Shown here in pieces: positions 37,215 to 50,165 of a stretch of 64,000 nucleotides of DNA; position 1 is the stretch's first letter; each line of letters starts with the position of its first letter. This stretch comes from Apostichopus japonicus. Lineage: Eukaryota > Echinodermata > Holothuroidea > Aspidochirotida > Stichopodidae. The DNA is taken from contig NC_092561.1 in assembly GCF_037975245.1 (NCBI RefSeq), forward strand, positions 15,255,001 through 15,319,000, given 5' to 3'. A program made the position numbers and the translations under genes. Below the pieces are notes generated by a model. The model had not been told where the DNA came from and ran no database searches. It saw only the letters and a list, made by a program, of their open reading frames with translations.

Positions 37215-37355
37215 TTGGATGGTAGAATGAGAAGGAGGTCACTGACCGGATCTGACCGATCACTGAGGGTGCAGTGTTAAAAGATCACCAGGGCATACTA
37301 GACACGGTAGAATGCGGTGCTAAGGTTGTGAGGAGACAGGTAAGCGGGGAGCGAA
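37215..37355 (+). repeat. Dispersed repeat, copy 2
   Basis: This is the second copy of the element at 2997-3131, about 34 kb away and in the same orientation, with small differences such as an added gatctgaccgatcactg segment. It lies in the intron between exons I and J. Confidence 0.7.
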
Positions 37356-39784
37356 GTAAATTTGGAGGATCAAAATTACAATCAGGAAGTTTACTTTGCA
37401 AAATGTTGGCCATTTTTTGTTTTTATGATCTTTCCAACCAACCATTACCGCAGGAAATAGACTTTGCTCAACTAATATACTGCTGATTTAATTAAAATAT
37501 ATGTAACACTAGACCTTATTTCAACAAATACAGTAATGTGTTCAACAGTGACATACATACATTCAGCTATACTTGTCATAATAAGAATAAATAATGCAGC
37601 ATCTGGATTCAAATGTGTTTCAGCATAAAACCTAAAGGTATTCATTTCAATAGTTAATTGATAATGTTGCAAAGAACAGATCATAAAAATCAATGAAGTG
37701 AAAGGGAAAAAATTTAATTGGTACTGTGTTTATTTAACAAGTCAATAGTTCATAGTATTACTGTGTTAGTATCGATTTGTTAGGGACAAAAACATGTACA
37801 GAAGGGTGCAATTACGTTGTTGAGAAATTGGCATGGAAATAAAAAAACATCAAAATTCAACTTCTCCATCCGCAGTTGAAGAGAGAGAGGAAATTTAATC
37901 CTTGGATTGTGGATGAGGCATGACAGAAATCAATTCATTACAGCTCTAAACTGAAGACAAGCTAATATATGAATCAGGAAGAACTATCTAGTATAGCATA
38001 TAGAAGTGCTGTGCAAACACATTCAAATCGCGATACAAATCATGCAATATCGTATACTGCTTTCTGTAGACAAAACCACATTCAGTATCTTGAAGCTAAA
38101 ATTGTTCAAAAGATATGATAATTTGTATGTAAAATGTTAAATTTAGGCTAACCTATACCCCGCAATTAAGTAATTGTTCAGACCCTAAATTAAGAATTCA
38201 AACTTACCACCTGATCAATCACAGTGATTTTGTATAGATTATTCATTATTGCTAAACAAACTCAATCCAAGCTTGAGCTTTTAAAGCTGTACAGTGTTGG
38301 TATCCTGCATGTGACCTAATCAGACATCTGTGCAGTTAGTTACAACAATTTGGTAGCTCAATGCTTATTGCTGATTTAACATAGTTATTTACCAGTTTGA
38401 TTCTAATCTGAAAATAATTATTGTGGCAATACAATTGCAGCTAGTGTGACTCACAATGTAAAGTACAATAGCACCCCATCGCCCAACCCAATCATGCATG
38501 ACTTTTACCAATATGGTTAAAAAATTTACAGTTGCAATCAAAATGTGTTCTATCAAACAGAAATTTAAATACTTTTGATGTTTACAATTTAATATTATAT
38601 TCATACATGATGCAAATTAATAATTTTATTATTTCTTTGAGGTCTATTTTTTTTTTAACTTTGATGGTACTATAGTTAGTCAGCCACTTGATTCATGTGC
38701 AGCAAACATGCTTTCCTGATATGCAGTATAACCACCGCACATGACAGCAATTATTACAAAGGAAAAGATAAAAGAACATTCCACACCGTCGTCTTCCCCT
38801 TTAAATTACCCTTTATGCTAAGTGTGGGTTACAAATATATTTCATGCACTTAACATCGGTGATCGACAAAATCAGCACCTTTTTACCAGAAAAACATTGA
38901 CATTATAAAAGTGAAAAGTACATATTAAGTTCATTATATATTATTCTATTAACCATCATACTTATTCATATATAATTGCAAAAATTACACACAAAAAACA
39001 CTGCCATCTTTCCCTTTTTAAATTAAGTGGATTCACAAATAAAGCTTCTTGCTAAATTAATATCGGTGATAAGCTATACATTAAGCACCAGAGAAAGCAA
39101 GATACTACAGTATAAAGTGCATTTAACTTATTATTAAGTCAATGTCTTCAGGGCAATATGCCTTATATAGAGAGAGTTCTCTCTAAACATTTACGCATGT
39201 TAAATTTCACTTCCTTTGAGAGACTATATCTAGGCACACTCGAATCATTTCCTTCTCAATGTACAATGTGCTCATGCATGAGTTTCTGCAACAATACATT
39301 TTTTTTTTCTTTTAAATAAAATTTCACATTTTGTTCTATTGAATAGTAGACCTGCCATTATAATTAAATAAAGAAGTTGCAGTTTTCAGCTATGGTGATT
39401 TACTTTTCAGTATGTAATTAAAGTAGTGATTAACAAGGTGCCATGCATGTATAGGCATATTCAAGTTTCAAATAGTACATTTACAACATGTTATAAAGGT
39501 TACAGTGTGAGATTAGTTGTTGATAGGGGCTGAAGCTTCTTGTTGTGGTAAGGGAGTCCGGTATTTTGAGCAAATTCTAAGAACTGCTAAAGTCTGGAAA
39601 CCTTAGTGATCTTGATGGAATCTCAAACTTTCCTTTATATCAGATCAGCTGGAAAAGTATCCACAACCCCAACCATGATCATCTAAATAATTTATATTGC
39701 AGAGAAGTGCGTGATGCACAGTTCCCCTCCCCTCCCCCCACTCTTCCAACTGCTATTAGGCCTATCCTTTGGCATGTACCCACA

Positions 39785-40077
39785 CAGGGGGGTTGGAAGC
39801 TTCCAAAAAATGTGGGGGACACAACATCAGAGGGGCACTTTCTCATTCCACAACCACCACTTGTTATGCTATAAGCCGATACACACCGGTCATATCAGGT
39901 TAAATATATGTGATGTGTATGCTATCAATACTAATATGGTGCGCGTGAATAATTTAAATAAAATGTTAAAGTTAACAAAGGCTTAAAAGATATCCAAAAG
40001 ACAGTTCTTCATCAAAGGGGCACATTTTATTTGCCAGTAGGGCATATGCCCCAGTGCCCCCGGCTCCTAGCCCCCTG
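39785..40077. mobile_element. Non-autonomous hAT element
   Basis: It starts caggggggttggaagc and ends ggctcctagccccctg, imperfect 16-base inverted ends, with perfect 8-base flanking duplications tacccaca (39777-39784 and 40078-40085). It is 293 bases with no coding capacity. Confidence 0.87.
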
Positions 40078-40376
40078 TACCCACACCAAACCTGTACGGC
40101 ATTATAATTATCACAGGTTGTAGGGAAAGACAGTCTAAAAGCTTGACTATAATTAGAAGAGAGGATTTCCTTTTTTTGTGGGCTTCAAAGTATGAACCTT
40201 TTTTCTTGTCTACCCTAATTATTGATGAGAGAATTATGCCGGTATTCTGTTAAAGAGTTCAAAAGAACCACTAAACTATGGTACATCTGACATTTGTGGT
40301 TTACTTCATATATTCCTGCTTACTGTATAAACAAACTCTATCCCATCAATCATCGAATATTAATTAATAAACTTAC

Positions 40377-40490
40377 CTTTCTAGCCAAAATTTCCTGTTC
40401 ATCTTCTTTTAATAGTTCTTCCAACGTCGGTAAAGTGAGAAAATTTCCTCCATCAAAAAAGGCATAAAATGTATTTTTCTCCATTCCTTC
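40377..40490 (-). CDS. Coiled-coil gene, exon I (hinge)
   Basis: 114 nt, phase 0 to 0, acceptor gagtgtag, donor gtaagt. It encodes 38 residues (226-263) that start EGMEKNTFYAFFDGGNF and end in a charged helix, LEELLKEDEQEI. An in-frame ATG is the third codon, so it could also be read as a first exon of a shorter transcript; the matching phase and acceptor make an internal exon likelier. The aromatic FYAFFDGGNF run breaks the coiled coil. Confidence 0.72.
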
Positions 40491-41199
40491 CTACACTCAT
40501 TGATAAAATGAATGCGTTACATGTGTGAGTATCAGCACTCACAGTTTGACAGTCTTTACTTCAAATGAAACACAAAGGTTTGCCTGCAAGTTCCATTATC
40601 AGCTGACAGATGGCTATATATGCCTTTAATCTATCACACAAATGGTGTCACATGTGCGGCCGCAACGCCCATTAATGTTAAACTTCCGAGTTCTTCATGC
40701 TGAGAAAAGTTACACCGCAAAAGTTTTATAAATTATTCCACAGAATACCATCGTTAACCTATTGTAGCTGAAATAAATCAAGTTGAAATTTAAGGGATCC
40801 TTCAATTTCGCGTGCATGTATAAAACTGTATGTAAGTATATATGTGCATTAGACGATTACAAACTGCACTATATATACTCGGTACAATTTTAGCTCCAAC
40901 ACTGACGTTACTGCGCGAATTAAATCATAAATTTGACTGTTCTTCTAGCCCTACTACTTCCTCAATGAATTAATTTGTCACATTACTGCAAACTGTTTCA
41001 CAAATTATGAAATGTTTAACCTTGTCAATCTGAGCATTCTATTTGGACTTCATGTACAGCCTAGTTTAGCACAATGTGTATAGACTCTACAGTGTACTGT
41101 ACAGCTAACAAATGGTTTGGCTGTTATTACTTTTTGCCATTGGAAACATTTATCTTCATTTGTAGTAAACTGCTAAGTATTCAATATATTGTTCTCCGG

Positions 41200-41836
41200 C
41201 AGGCGGAGGTAAGGAAGGGGAGGGTGGAGGATAAGAGGGAGGAAGGGAGGGAAGAGGGAATGAGAAAGGAAGGGAAGGGAGGAAGTAGGAGAAAAGAAGA
41301 GAGAGAGGATAGAAGAGATAGGGGTAAGAGGAGGTGAGAAGAGGAGAGAGCACAGAAGAGGAAAGAGGATAGAAGAGGAGAGAGGACAGGAGAGAGGACA
41401 AAAGTAGAGAGAGGAGGAATCAAGAGGGAAGAAGAGGAAAGAGAACAGAAGAGAGAGGACAGAAGAGAGAGAAGAGAAGAGAAGAGAGAGGAGAGGAGAG
41501 AAGTGGAGAGTGGAGGACAGAAGAGGAAAGAAGAGGAAAGAAGAGGAAAGAGAACAGAAGATAAAAGAAAACAGAAGAGGACAGAAGAGTAGAGAGAAGA
41601 GAAGAGGAGAGAGGACAGAAGAGGAAAAAAGAGGAAATAGAACAGAAGACAAAAGAAAACAGGAGAGGACAGAAGAGGAAAGAGGAGGAGGAAAGAAGAG
41701 GAAAGAAGAGGAAAGAGAACAGAAGACGAAGAAACAGAAGAGAGGGGACAGAAGAGTAGAGAGGACAGAAGAGGAGAGAGGAGGAATGAGGATGGAAGAT
41801 TCCTGGAAGGAGAAGGGAAAATGAGAGGGGATGGGA
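41200..41836. repeat. 640-bp polypurine tract
   Basis: The plus strand is almost only A and G, built on agaagaggaaag and agaggacagaagagg words, with rare C or T. The minus strand gives a long Ser/Leu/Phe/Pro frame that is a composition artefact. Confidence 0.95.
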
Positions 41837-43148
41837 TGTTGAGTGAAATTGTTTAACATAACTGTTAGGTTAGCCAAATCATGGTCCCTTTTACATCACC
41901 ATGTTACCAGAATGCAGTATTGTACTTGTTATGATCAAAATACTTCAAAGCAGCGACAAACTCTCAACAGTTATCCTTTAAAACCCACTTCCCCTAAAAG
42001 CTTTTAAGATAGTCAAGCAGAGGAGAGCTACCATATAGAATTTCAGTGTTCTTTCCTGTTCAATTTAAGCCTAAGCAATGATTCAATTTAACTGACCATG
42101 TTCTTAGGCAAGACAGATTAAATGTGTCACATCCATTGCTTTCAAAGGATCAGCAGAGGATAAAGATGTAAGCTTTGAATCAATCAGTGGTATTATTATT
42201 ACCTCAGAGTGATATCAGAATCAGGCATGACCAAGCTCTGATGGAAATTTACAAGGATTTCTACACATTTCTGTAAATTGATTCCACTGAGATAGTCCAT
42301 ACACTGTCACAAATTTATCTGGACAAATTATGTTAAGTTCTGTAAACACACATGTGAACAATAAATAAAGCCTTGTTCACATTCAACATTCATCATTCTA
42401 ACATTCTGAGGTCTTTCAGCAACCCAGCTCTTGATGTTCACATTTTGAGATAGAGGCTTAAACCTGCCCTCAAATTAAATTTCATTGATCCTCAGTTTTA
42501 CATCTAATGGCTAAATTACTTGTAAAGTGATCTTCGTAATAAATGTTAAGTGTCCACAACGCTGCAGTTCTTGCTGAAGAACTCAATGACCCACTTTTTT
42601 GACGATGATGTCACACTTAAAAAGGATAATAACCAGAAATTTAATTTTTGGGCTTAAGTGCCATGTTGATGGATCTAATTAACTAGAAAAATTGACATGT
42701 TATAACAAATTGACACGGTAAATTTCCATATTCTTTCTTTTATTCAGGGTTGCATTGTTAAATGAAATTTAACTTCTTCAGTGCACGTATGATGCATTTT
42801 TTTTTCTCTAATAAAAAAGCTTTTAACGGTTGAAATGATAAGCTAATAAAAGCAATTTGAAACAATATCGAATCTTTCAGGCTCGATTAAAAAGGAATTG
42901 ACTCAATATGTAGATTGTTTATACTGAGTAGAACTTATACCATAATTAAAAGCTTTTTGACTGAACTAGTTTCCTGTTGATTAAATCTGTCCTATTGTCT
43001 GTCCATGAGTATTACGTCATCAATCTCTCAAACAAAGCAAAACAAATATGGTACGTACTCCAGAGAGTTAATTTCAATGTGTTTTTGCAATATGACAGCC
43101 GGTGTATGTAGTTGCCATGTCTTTCACAGATTTCTACTTTATATACTG

Positions 43149-43150
<2 letters not shown>

Positions 43151-43202
<52 letters not shown>
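43151..43202. repeat. AT dinucleotide run
   Basis: About 26 uninterrupted AT units, self-complementary and able to extrude a cruciform. Shorter TA runs lie at 35335-35360 and 52182-52222. Confidence 0.97.
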
Positions 43203-43206
<4 letters not shown>

Positions 43207-45478
43207 TATATGAGGAATATTTCTTCTATAGCCTATACAGGGAAGTATCGGATGAAACAAGATCAGACCTCTCAGTGGCTCTTCAACGCAATCAAGTTTT
43301 TTTTTAAAGGTTGTTAATGAGAGAAATAAATGTTTTAATGGCTTCAAACATGAAAATAAAGGTTTTTAAAGGTCCAAAATTAAGTTAATTTGTAACATAC
43401 TCACCATCTATGCCCATTTTTACATCATCTGTGGCCCTTATTTAAAATACCTGACTTTACATTAACTGTTGTTTGTGAGTCTGTTTTGTATCACTGCATG
43501 AATCATCCCTGGCTGTCAACAAAAACTTATGGCCAATGGTTAGCATGACTGAATACAATATTTCTACTCTAAACTAAAATCTTCAAAATATTTTTTTTAA
43601 CTTAAAATAAAAATAAAGGTTTTTAAAGAGTATTTTTGACAAATATAGAGCCATGCATGTTTGAAATAAGTTTTTTTTTTAAAGGTTTTCAAGGTTTTGC
43701 TGGGAGGTCTGCAATATCGGAAAAGAGCATTGCTCTGCTGCACTGTCAGTATTATTGAAGGAAAGCATTTGCAACAAGTATAGTACTGCATAAATGTGAT
43801 ATCCTAGTATGCCACATATACCATCTAGTAGCTCGCATGTCCCCTTTAAATAAAATATATAAAAAATGTTGGTATTCTCAATTTGTTTCATCAAACAGTG
43901 CTGATACACATGAATAGCAATTATTTAATTGCCATGACTAAAACAATGACACACTATGACTAAATGACTCATATAATTTATATTGTTATTTCTTTCGTTC
44001 CACCCTCATTATGACTCAGTTCAAGTCGAAAAGTCAAATAAAACTCAACTCCACCCTGACTACGTCTGTGAAATATTTCAATTTTTATTCTGTTTTTTTT
44101 TTCTTTGAAACTTCTCTTTTTCTTTTTTCAATTTATTCCTTTCTCCAGTTGAGTCCTTTAAAACATCAAGTTTATAATATGCTATAGCTGACCCTTCAAA
44201 TTATGCTATCATCTTATTTTTTGTTTGTCTTCTTTTTCTTTCAGACCTACCCTTTTTTTAAAACATTAATTCTCTACACTAAAGGCAGGTACTGTATAAT
44301 ACAATTTACATAATTAATCACGTTGCATACATATAAATATATGCGTTGCAGTAACATTAAATATATGACACCTGTGACAGCTTCTCAACAGAGAGTCTAT
44401 TTTGATATTCTAATTATTGGAACTTAACATATCAATCATTTCTGAAATGATTAATGACTTCTTTTACTTGCAACTTGTCATTCAGGCAAAGTACAGTATA
44501 TATACAGCAGCACCCTCCTGTCACCAGGGTATCTCGTAGCATCAACATTTATATTATTGCAATGGTGTCATAGTGTCGGCTGGGGCAGTGGGGGTGGGGG
44601 AGGACAAGCCTGGACAAGGTTAGCCCCCAATTTTTTTTTTTTTTAACAGACTTTTAAATATTAATACAACGGTTAGGGCAAAGGGGACGGGAAATATAAA
44701 CAGAATGGAAGTCTTTACAAACTACAACGAGGGGAAGCTTAAATACTGGCAGCTGCTCCAGACTTGGCAATCCCAACCTCCCCTTCCCCCTCTCCCCTTC
44801 CCCCTGTCCCCTCCCCCTCCCCTGGAGGAGATATTGCACTGGTAGGCTTATTACACTGCCTTCTATATCATAAAAATTCAGAGGTTGTCTGCGCAAACCT
44901 TTCTAGCAAACCTTGTTGTATATATTTGTATAGCAAGCTGACCCATATATTCCATAGCATTGTGCTAGATGCTAAACAGAGTTCAATTTAAAGTATTCCT
45001 AAACTTCAGAAATCATTTACCAATGTCTTTCATAATGTTTGAAATTTAGATGACTTCTACACTGCGATCATCACTGTACAGTATAGTGTATGTTATTTTA
45101 CAGGTGTAAGATTTCATCAATATAACCTCTCTCCGTCATGGTGAGTTGAAATTTGTAGCAAAATAGAGTAGGGTTGCATGGTCACCGGGGTATTATATCT
45201 ACTAAAAGTTCAGCCTGCAAAAACCTCATGGTCTAAAAAAACCTGTTGTTAAAGTCCTGCAGGTGCTAATACTCACTTTTAATTGGTCAAATTTTGAATG
45301 GTCAAATTAACATGCAGCATTTTTTTTAATGAGGAGCAATGGTCTGAGAATGGTAGTAATATAAAGAGGAATCAATTGTAAAGTTATCCCTCCTCGGGCA
45401 CTACAGTGCACGACATGTAAGAGTCCCCTGGGGGACATACAGCCACAAACCGGGATCTTGCAATTATATTTACAAGTT

Positions 45479-45750
45479 ACCTCACAAGTCCCCATTCATA
45501 CACCTGGGTGAAGAGAGGCAATGGAGATAAAGTGCCTTGCCTCGTACATGCAAACCTTATATCACAAGTCCACTGCCTTAACCACTTGACCACATTGTAA
45601 TCATCTGGCCAGGACTTGAACCTGCAACCTTAGATCACAAGTCCACTGCCTAAACCACTTGACCACAATGTAATGATCTGACCAGGACTCAAACCTGCAA
45701 ACCTTAGATCACAAGTCCACTGCCTTAACCACTTGATGACCACAACCCTC
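45479..45750 (-). mobile_element. SINE cluster with three tandem tRNA-like heads
   Basis: On the minus strand three successive units of about 75-85 bases read gtggtcaagtggttaaggca then tggacttgtgatctaaggtt; the two units nearer the right end also carry a B-box-like tcgagtcc/tcaagtcc sequence. They end in the same tctccattgcctctcttcac body as the SINE at 30884-31030, but the ccttgggcaagg part is partly deleted. Confidence 0.7.
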
Positions 45751-47752
45751 TCACATATGATAGCAGGTTATTGTAACCGTCTACAATCAGAAGTGATTCA
45801 CCTTTTAAATAACACTCCAGTTGAAACTAGATGCATTTTAACATGGCTACACTGAGTCAAATATAAATCTACTTTTAGCAAACCTCTGTAACACACAGAA
45901 ACACGTACATCTCACCAGTTCCATATGACACCTATATCACTTGTAAACAAAATAAACCCGAAATGTTTTATGGAATGATCCAGTTTGCACTGGTCTACTT
46001 CTCAAATAAAAGCAAGAACTTTGCATTATACATGTCTCTGTATATATCAAGAGATTCAATTGCAGAATAAATATATGACAAAATTCCCAAAATAGCAGAT
46101 GATTAGCCTGTCAAAGGGAACCGTAATACATATCAATTTTAGCCTGTTGTACTGTGCAAGTCTATAATATATATCAGCTGTAAATATCTGAACTTCAAAA
46201 TTAGTACAGGTTACCGCAGGCCTTAGGTCATAAAACCTGTAAGCCAACAGCAAGGACATAAAAATGCAATATTATTGAATGAGCAATGTGATAATCCATT
46301 GTTGATTTGGGGGTTTTTTTTCCCTGTTGGTTTAACCTTTTTTTCTATTCTTTTTTGGCTATTTTTTTTTATGTGTAACTGGATGTGGAATAAACATACA
46401 GTAACTGAATGTAAGCTGTAACCTCATGCTGTTTTTCAATCAATATTAAATATTTTACCCAGTATACTCTGTAAGATCTCTTTCAGTATGACTGTCATTC
46501 CAGGAAATGACAGACATGCTGTTCTTACCTTGTTTTTTGCATAATTATCAATAAAATCAACTGGGTTTTAACAAACTGTAAAGATATCCTAGAAGTGGTT
46601 GCTAGGAGTAAAAAATTGTTAAATATTTTAAAAACCCAGCATTTTGATGTAAATAAATCATCTTAGAGGAAATGATATATGTTTCTGTAAACAATCATGC
46701 AGAGTTGTTTACATTAATGCACACGATCACATAAAACCACAAAGAGGGATAATTTATACCGTATCACATCGCTGCAAGACAATGATATGCAGAAATTGGC
46801 AAATTGCTTTACAAGTGGAAAGATGTATATCAGTCATTTTACACATGAATTATTTGACTGTACTTTATCAGAGAGAGAATCAAACCTTCAAGACCCCCCC
46901 AAAAAAAATTGAACATTTCTCATGAAAATATTCATGAATATTCTCTGCACCAATACTGGTTTTTGACAAAGGGTTACTTCAAACAAAAGTGATAAAGTTC
47001 AACAAACATGTAGATTATAGTCTAACTAACCTATTTGACAGACAAAGAGAAATTAAGGTTAATTATTCTGTAACTGCCATATAAATTAATTTTGATGTCA
47101 TAGCTCAGCTGTTTGGTCAACAATATTAAGATACTTTCTTAGTACTATTACACTCATATATATGTAAGATTGCTATTATTCAAAACTAGGGCACCTGCAT
47201 AATATTTTTCACCGACTGGTTGACAATGAGCAAGTGAATTATAAAAAATTGGATTGGATTATCACATTAAATAGATCAGTTATGCTTTTGTTTTTGTTAT
47301 TATTTAATCAAACTAAAGCAAAATGGGAAACTTAAAATAAAAGTACAATGCTGACTGGTCAAGGTTAATTAAATGGTACAGTATAGATATAGTACAGTTT
47401 CATGAGACTAAAGCATTAAACAACACTGATCAATAACAAAATCAAACTTCAAAAAACTCCTAGTACAAAAGTTTCTGCATTGTACTGAACAACTTGTTGA
47501 TTAGGAGCAGTCAAATGGTAAATTTTAATCAACATAGATATTTCAGTTTAAGGGAAGACGGACAGGGAGGAGATGAGGGGTGGGGGTGGGGATGGAAATG
47601 AGGAATTTGATTAGAAGTGGATGTTTACCTTCTCTCAAGAGACACAAGTTACAAAATATCGGCTTTAATCATGCATTCCAACACTAGTACTTAAACAGTA
47701 TGAAACAAAACACATTAGTAATGCGAAACCCTGCTGCTGGATAAATCTTTAA

Positions 47753-48109
47753 AGGCATTGAAGACTCGCCCCAAACCGCTAGCCGCGCTCTGAAAATGTT
47801 AACCCTCCGTTGCTTGCAAATGACGTTTTCTATGTATCGCTACAAAATGCAGACAGTAACGAAACGTGATACCTTGTTAGCTTTTATCTAGACCTGAGAT
47901 GTCCATCGCTGCTATGTACACTGTGTTGTGGGTATTGACCGTAGCTGTATGTTTTGACTGTACACTAGTGTCTAATTACCGACGATAGCAATCTGTGTGT
48001 GTATATTCTGGGATTGATGGTGGTGTCTAACACTTCTGTTACACCTCATTCGAAACTAGGTCAGATTACTGGCATGAGACATTTCTTTGTGCACGAGTCG
48101 TCACACCCT
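47753..48109. mobile_element. TTAA-flanked MITE, copy 2
   Basis: It starts aggcattgaagactcg and ends cgagtcgtcacaccct with TTAA on both sides (47749-47752 and 48110-48113). It is alignable along its length to 27420-27747 (shared ttctgttacacctcattcg and gaaactaggtcagatta), with a roughly 30-base extra segment. Confidence 0.8.
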
Positions 48110-49859
48110 TTAAGGATTTTTTATTTTTTATCTTTTTTTTCCCCCAACAATAAATTTTGGTTGTTCAAATATGTAGGAGTGATGTGCAGGTTCGGCAGAA
48201 CACCAGCTTTGTTTCACTCTACCTAACCAGTATGAAACAATACAATTCATTGATTGCATGCACATCCCTGCACAGGGCCACAAATTTTCAAGGATCTTTT
48301 TCTATTATATTACTTACTTCTTTATTTTACAAACAGCAAATTTGGTTTTTGAAAATATGTAGGAGAGATGTATGTTTGGTGACTAGAACACCAGCATTGG
48401 GAGTGATACCAATCTATTATTATAGTTACATTGCACTCAGAATTTAATCTTAACAACTAGTCATATGTTAATAACCTCCAAAGCTACAGAACAGAAATTT
48501 GGTCTAGTCTCCTGACAACCGGACAACCATTAAAACCCTGCTGCACGAGTGTGGCGATCGCCACCGGACACTGTTAGATTAATCATAATACTGTATATGA
48601 CTTTTGCATGAGAAGAGAAAGAAATATGCTATATTGCAACAGGAATAGCCAATGAACCTGGTTTCTAAACGTTGGGGTCTCTCTATATAATTAAGAAATG
48701 ATTTGGGAATACCAGTCATACATACCTCATCAGAGAATTAACTTTTCTTTAATCCTTTAAACGTGTTCTTTGTTATCAACTATTTAATCACTTTGCTCGT
48801 TATTAAACTGTTTTATAATAATTTGCTTTTTGTTAATTGTTTGTAAACATTTATACTGAAGTTGTGGTACAGAACCTAGCTCATTAATGACCTGCTTTCT
48901 TTTGTTGTTAGAGCTCAGATTAATTAATCCATGCGCTTGGCAGAAAGGTACAAAGTTTAATTTCCAATCAAAACAATGATATTAACACTAAATCCATTGC
49001 ATAGATCTAACCAATTCCACTATTCCAAATCATTTCTCACGAATATAAAAATTAAAAACCTGATAAAACCAAACAAACAAGTCAGCAAACCTTGTTTCCA
49101 AAGCAGTTTCCATTCCAATACAACTTTAAACACTGAATGATGAATGACAGTAGCAGTAACTGATATCTATAACCATAGCGATATTACAGCACGATGCTAT
49201 GTTTTAAGTAGAACAGTTTGGTCATTAAAAACTCCACAGTGACACTCCTGCACAATTAAAGTTAAAACTGGAGGAAAATATCCATATTGCTGCACAAAAG
49301 TTGATTAAATTAACGATGAGTACTGTATACACTGTTACACAAACCGGATCGTAATCCTTACAAAATAAAATACTGGCATATCAACCGTGAAAGGAATATT
49401 ATTCTGTGATAAAATGTTTGTACAGTGACTGAAGTAAATAGTTCCATGTGCACCTGTTCTCGTTGGTTGCACGGCAGAGCTCTGCTGCAGTATGTGTGTA
49501 AAGATATATATATATATGCACACAGATGATACAGAGGCAAGCAACAAGGTCAGCACATATATAGTAAACACCAGTAAATATATTATGAAATAAATGACAA
49601 TGAAAAGGGCAATAATTTCACACCAGTGAAAAGAAATTATGTAGGGGAAGCTCACACATGAATGAATTTAGGGTTTTTATAGATATTTTTTGTTTTTTGG
49701 TAAATGACTTTGAAAGTACTGAGTAAATTGTAGGCTTTCCTGGCTTTTGAAAATAAAAAATTGGAAGGAAATCTCACTGCAGAATAATTCTTGGATGTTT
49801 CTGCCTTTGATTCATGCAAAAGAACTGGTTTGACGAAAATGGAAATTAGTAAAAAAAAT

Positions 49860-50045
49860 TATGGCTAGAAAGGGATTTGAACCAGTGACCAACTTTGGGT
49901 TACATGCACAGGGCTCTTACCAACTGAGCTATCCAGCTTTTCCTTGGTGGTGATCCTTAGATATAGCAATTTCTGTGCTGGTGGGCACCAGTCAGAACCC
50001 ACAGTACCTTGCATTATATAACGTGTGTAACCAGGAATGTCAGCT
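49860..50045 (-). mobile_element. tRNA-related SINE, copy 2
   Basis: The minus strand holds A box ggatagctcagttggtaaga and B box ggttcaaatccc, clearer than copy 1. The conserved non-tRNA block (accagtcagaacccacagta on the plus strand) lies 5' of the A box. The anticodon-arm and acceptor pairing needed for a working tRNA is not seen. Confidence 0.72.
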
Positions 50046-50074
50046 TTTTTTATGTAATTTATGATAATTTATGT

Positions 50075-50165
50075 AAGTTGGTCGAGCGCTGGGCTTGTGA
50101 CCCAGAGGTCGCTGGTTCGATTTCCTGTTCTATCCATACATTTATTTGCTCTTTTCCATGATCTG
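50075..50165 (+). mobile_element. tRNA-related SINE in opposite orientation
   Basis: The plus strand reads ttggtcgagcgctgggcttg then gacccagaggtcgctggttc and gatttcc, a tRNA-like A and B box pair, followed by a tail with atttgctcttttccatg. The reverse complement of that tail recurs at 4621-4680 (ggaaaagagcaatgaaattt). Confidence 0.62.

Larger units (their letters stand above)
35221..40376 (-). other. Intron between exons I and J
   Basis: 5.2 kb with a TA run (35335-35360), a dispersed repeat (37215-37355), a degenerate pair around 38780-38950 and 39000-39150, and a hAT element (39785-40077). A possible hAT-type end (ggacatctggtcacc) lies near 36350. No other gene is seen. Confidence 0.6.

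Noticed and set aside
40377-40490. A new gene starting at the ATG inside exon I
   Set aside because: An acceptor just upstream (gtgtag) and a matching phase with exon H make an internal exon the simpler reading.
41173-41877. 234-residue minus-strand frame rich in Ser/Leu/Phe/Pro
   Set aside because: It is the pyrimidine complement of a polypurine tract; composition alone keeps it open.
49862-49940. Functional tRNA gene
   Set aside because: A and B boxes are present but acceptor-stem pairing is not; it belongs to a repeated SINE.
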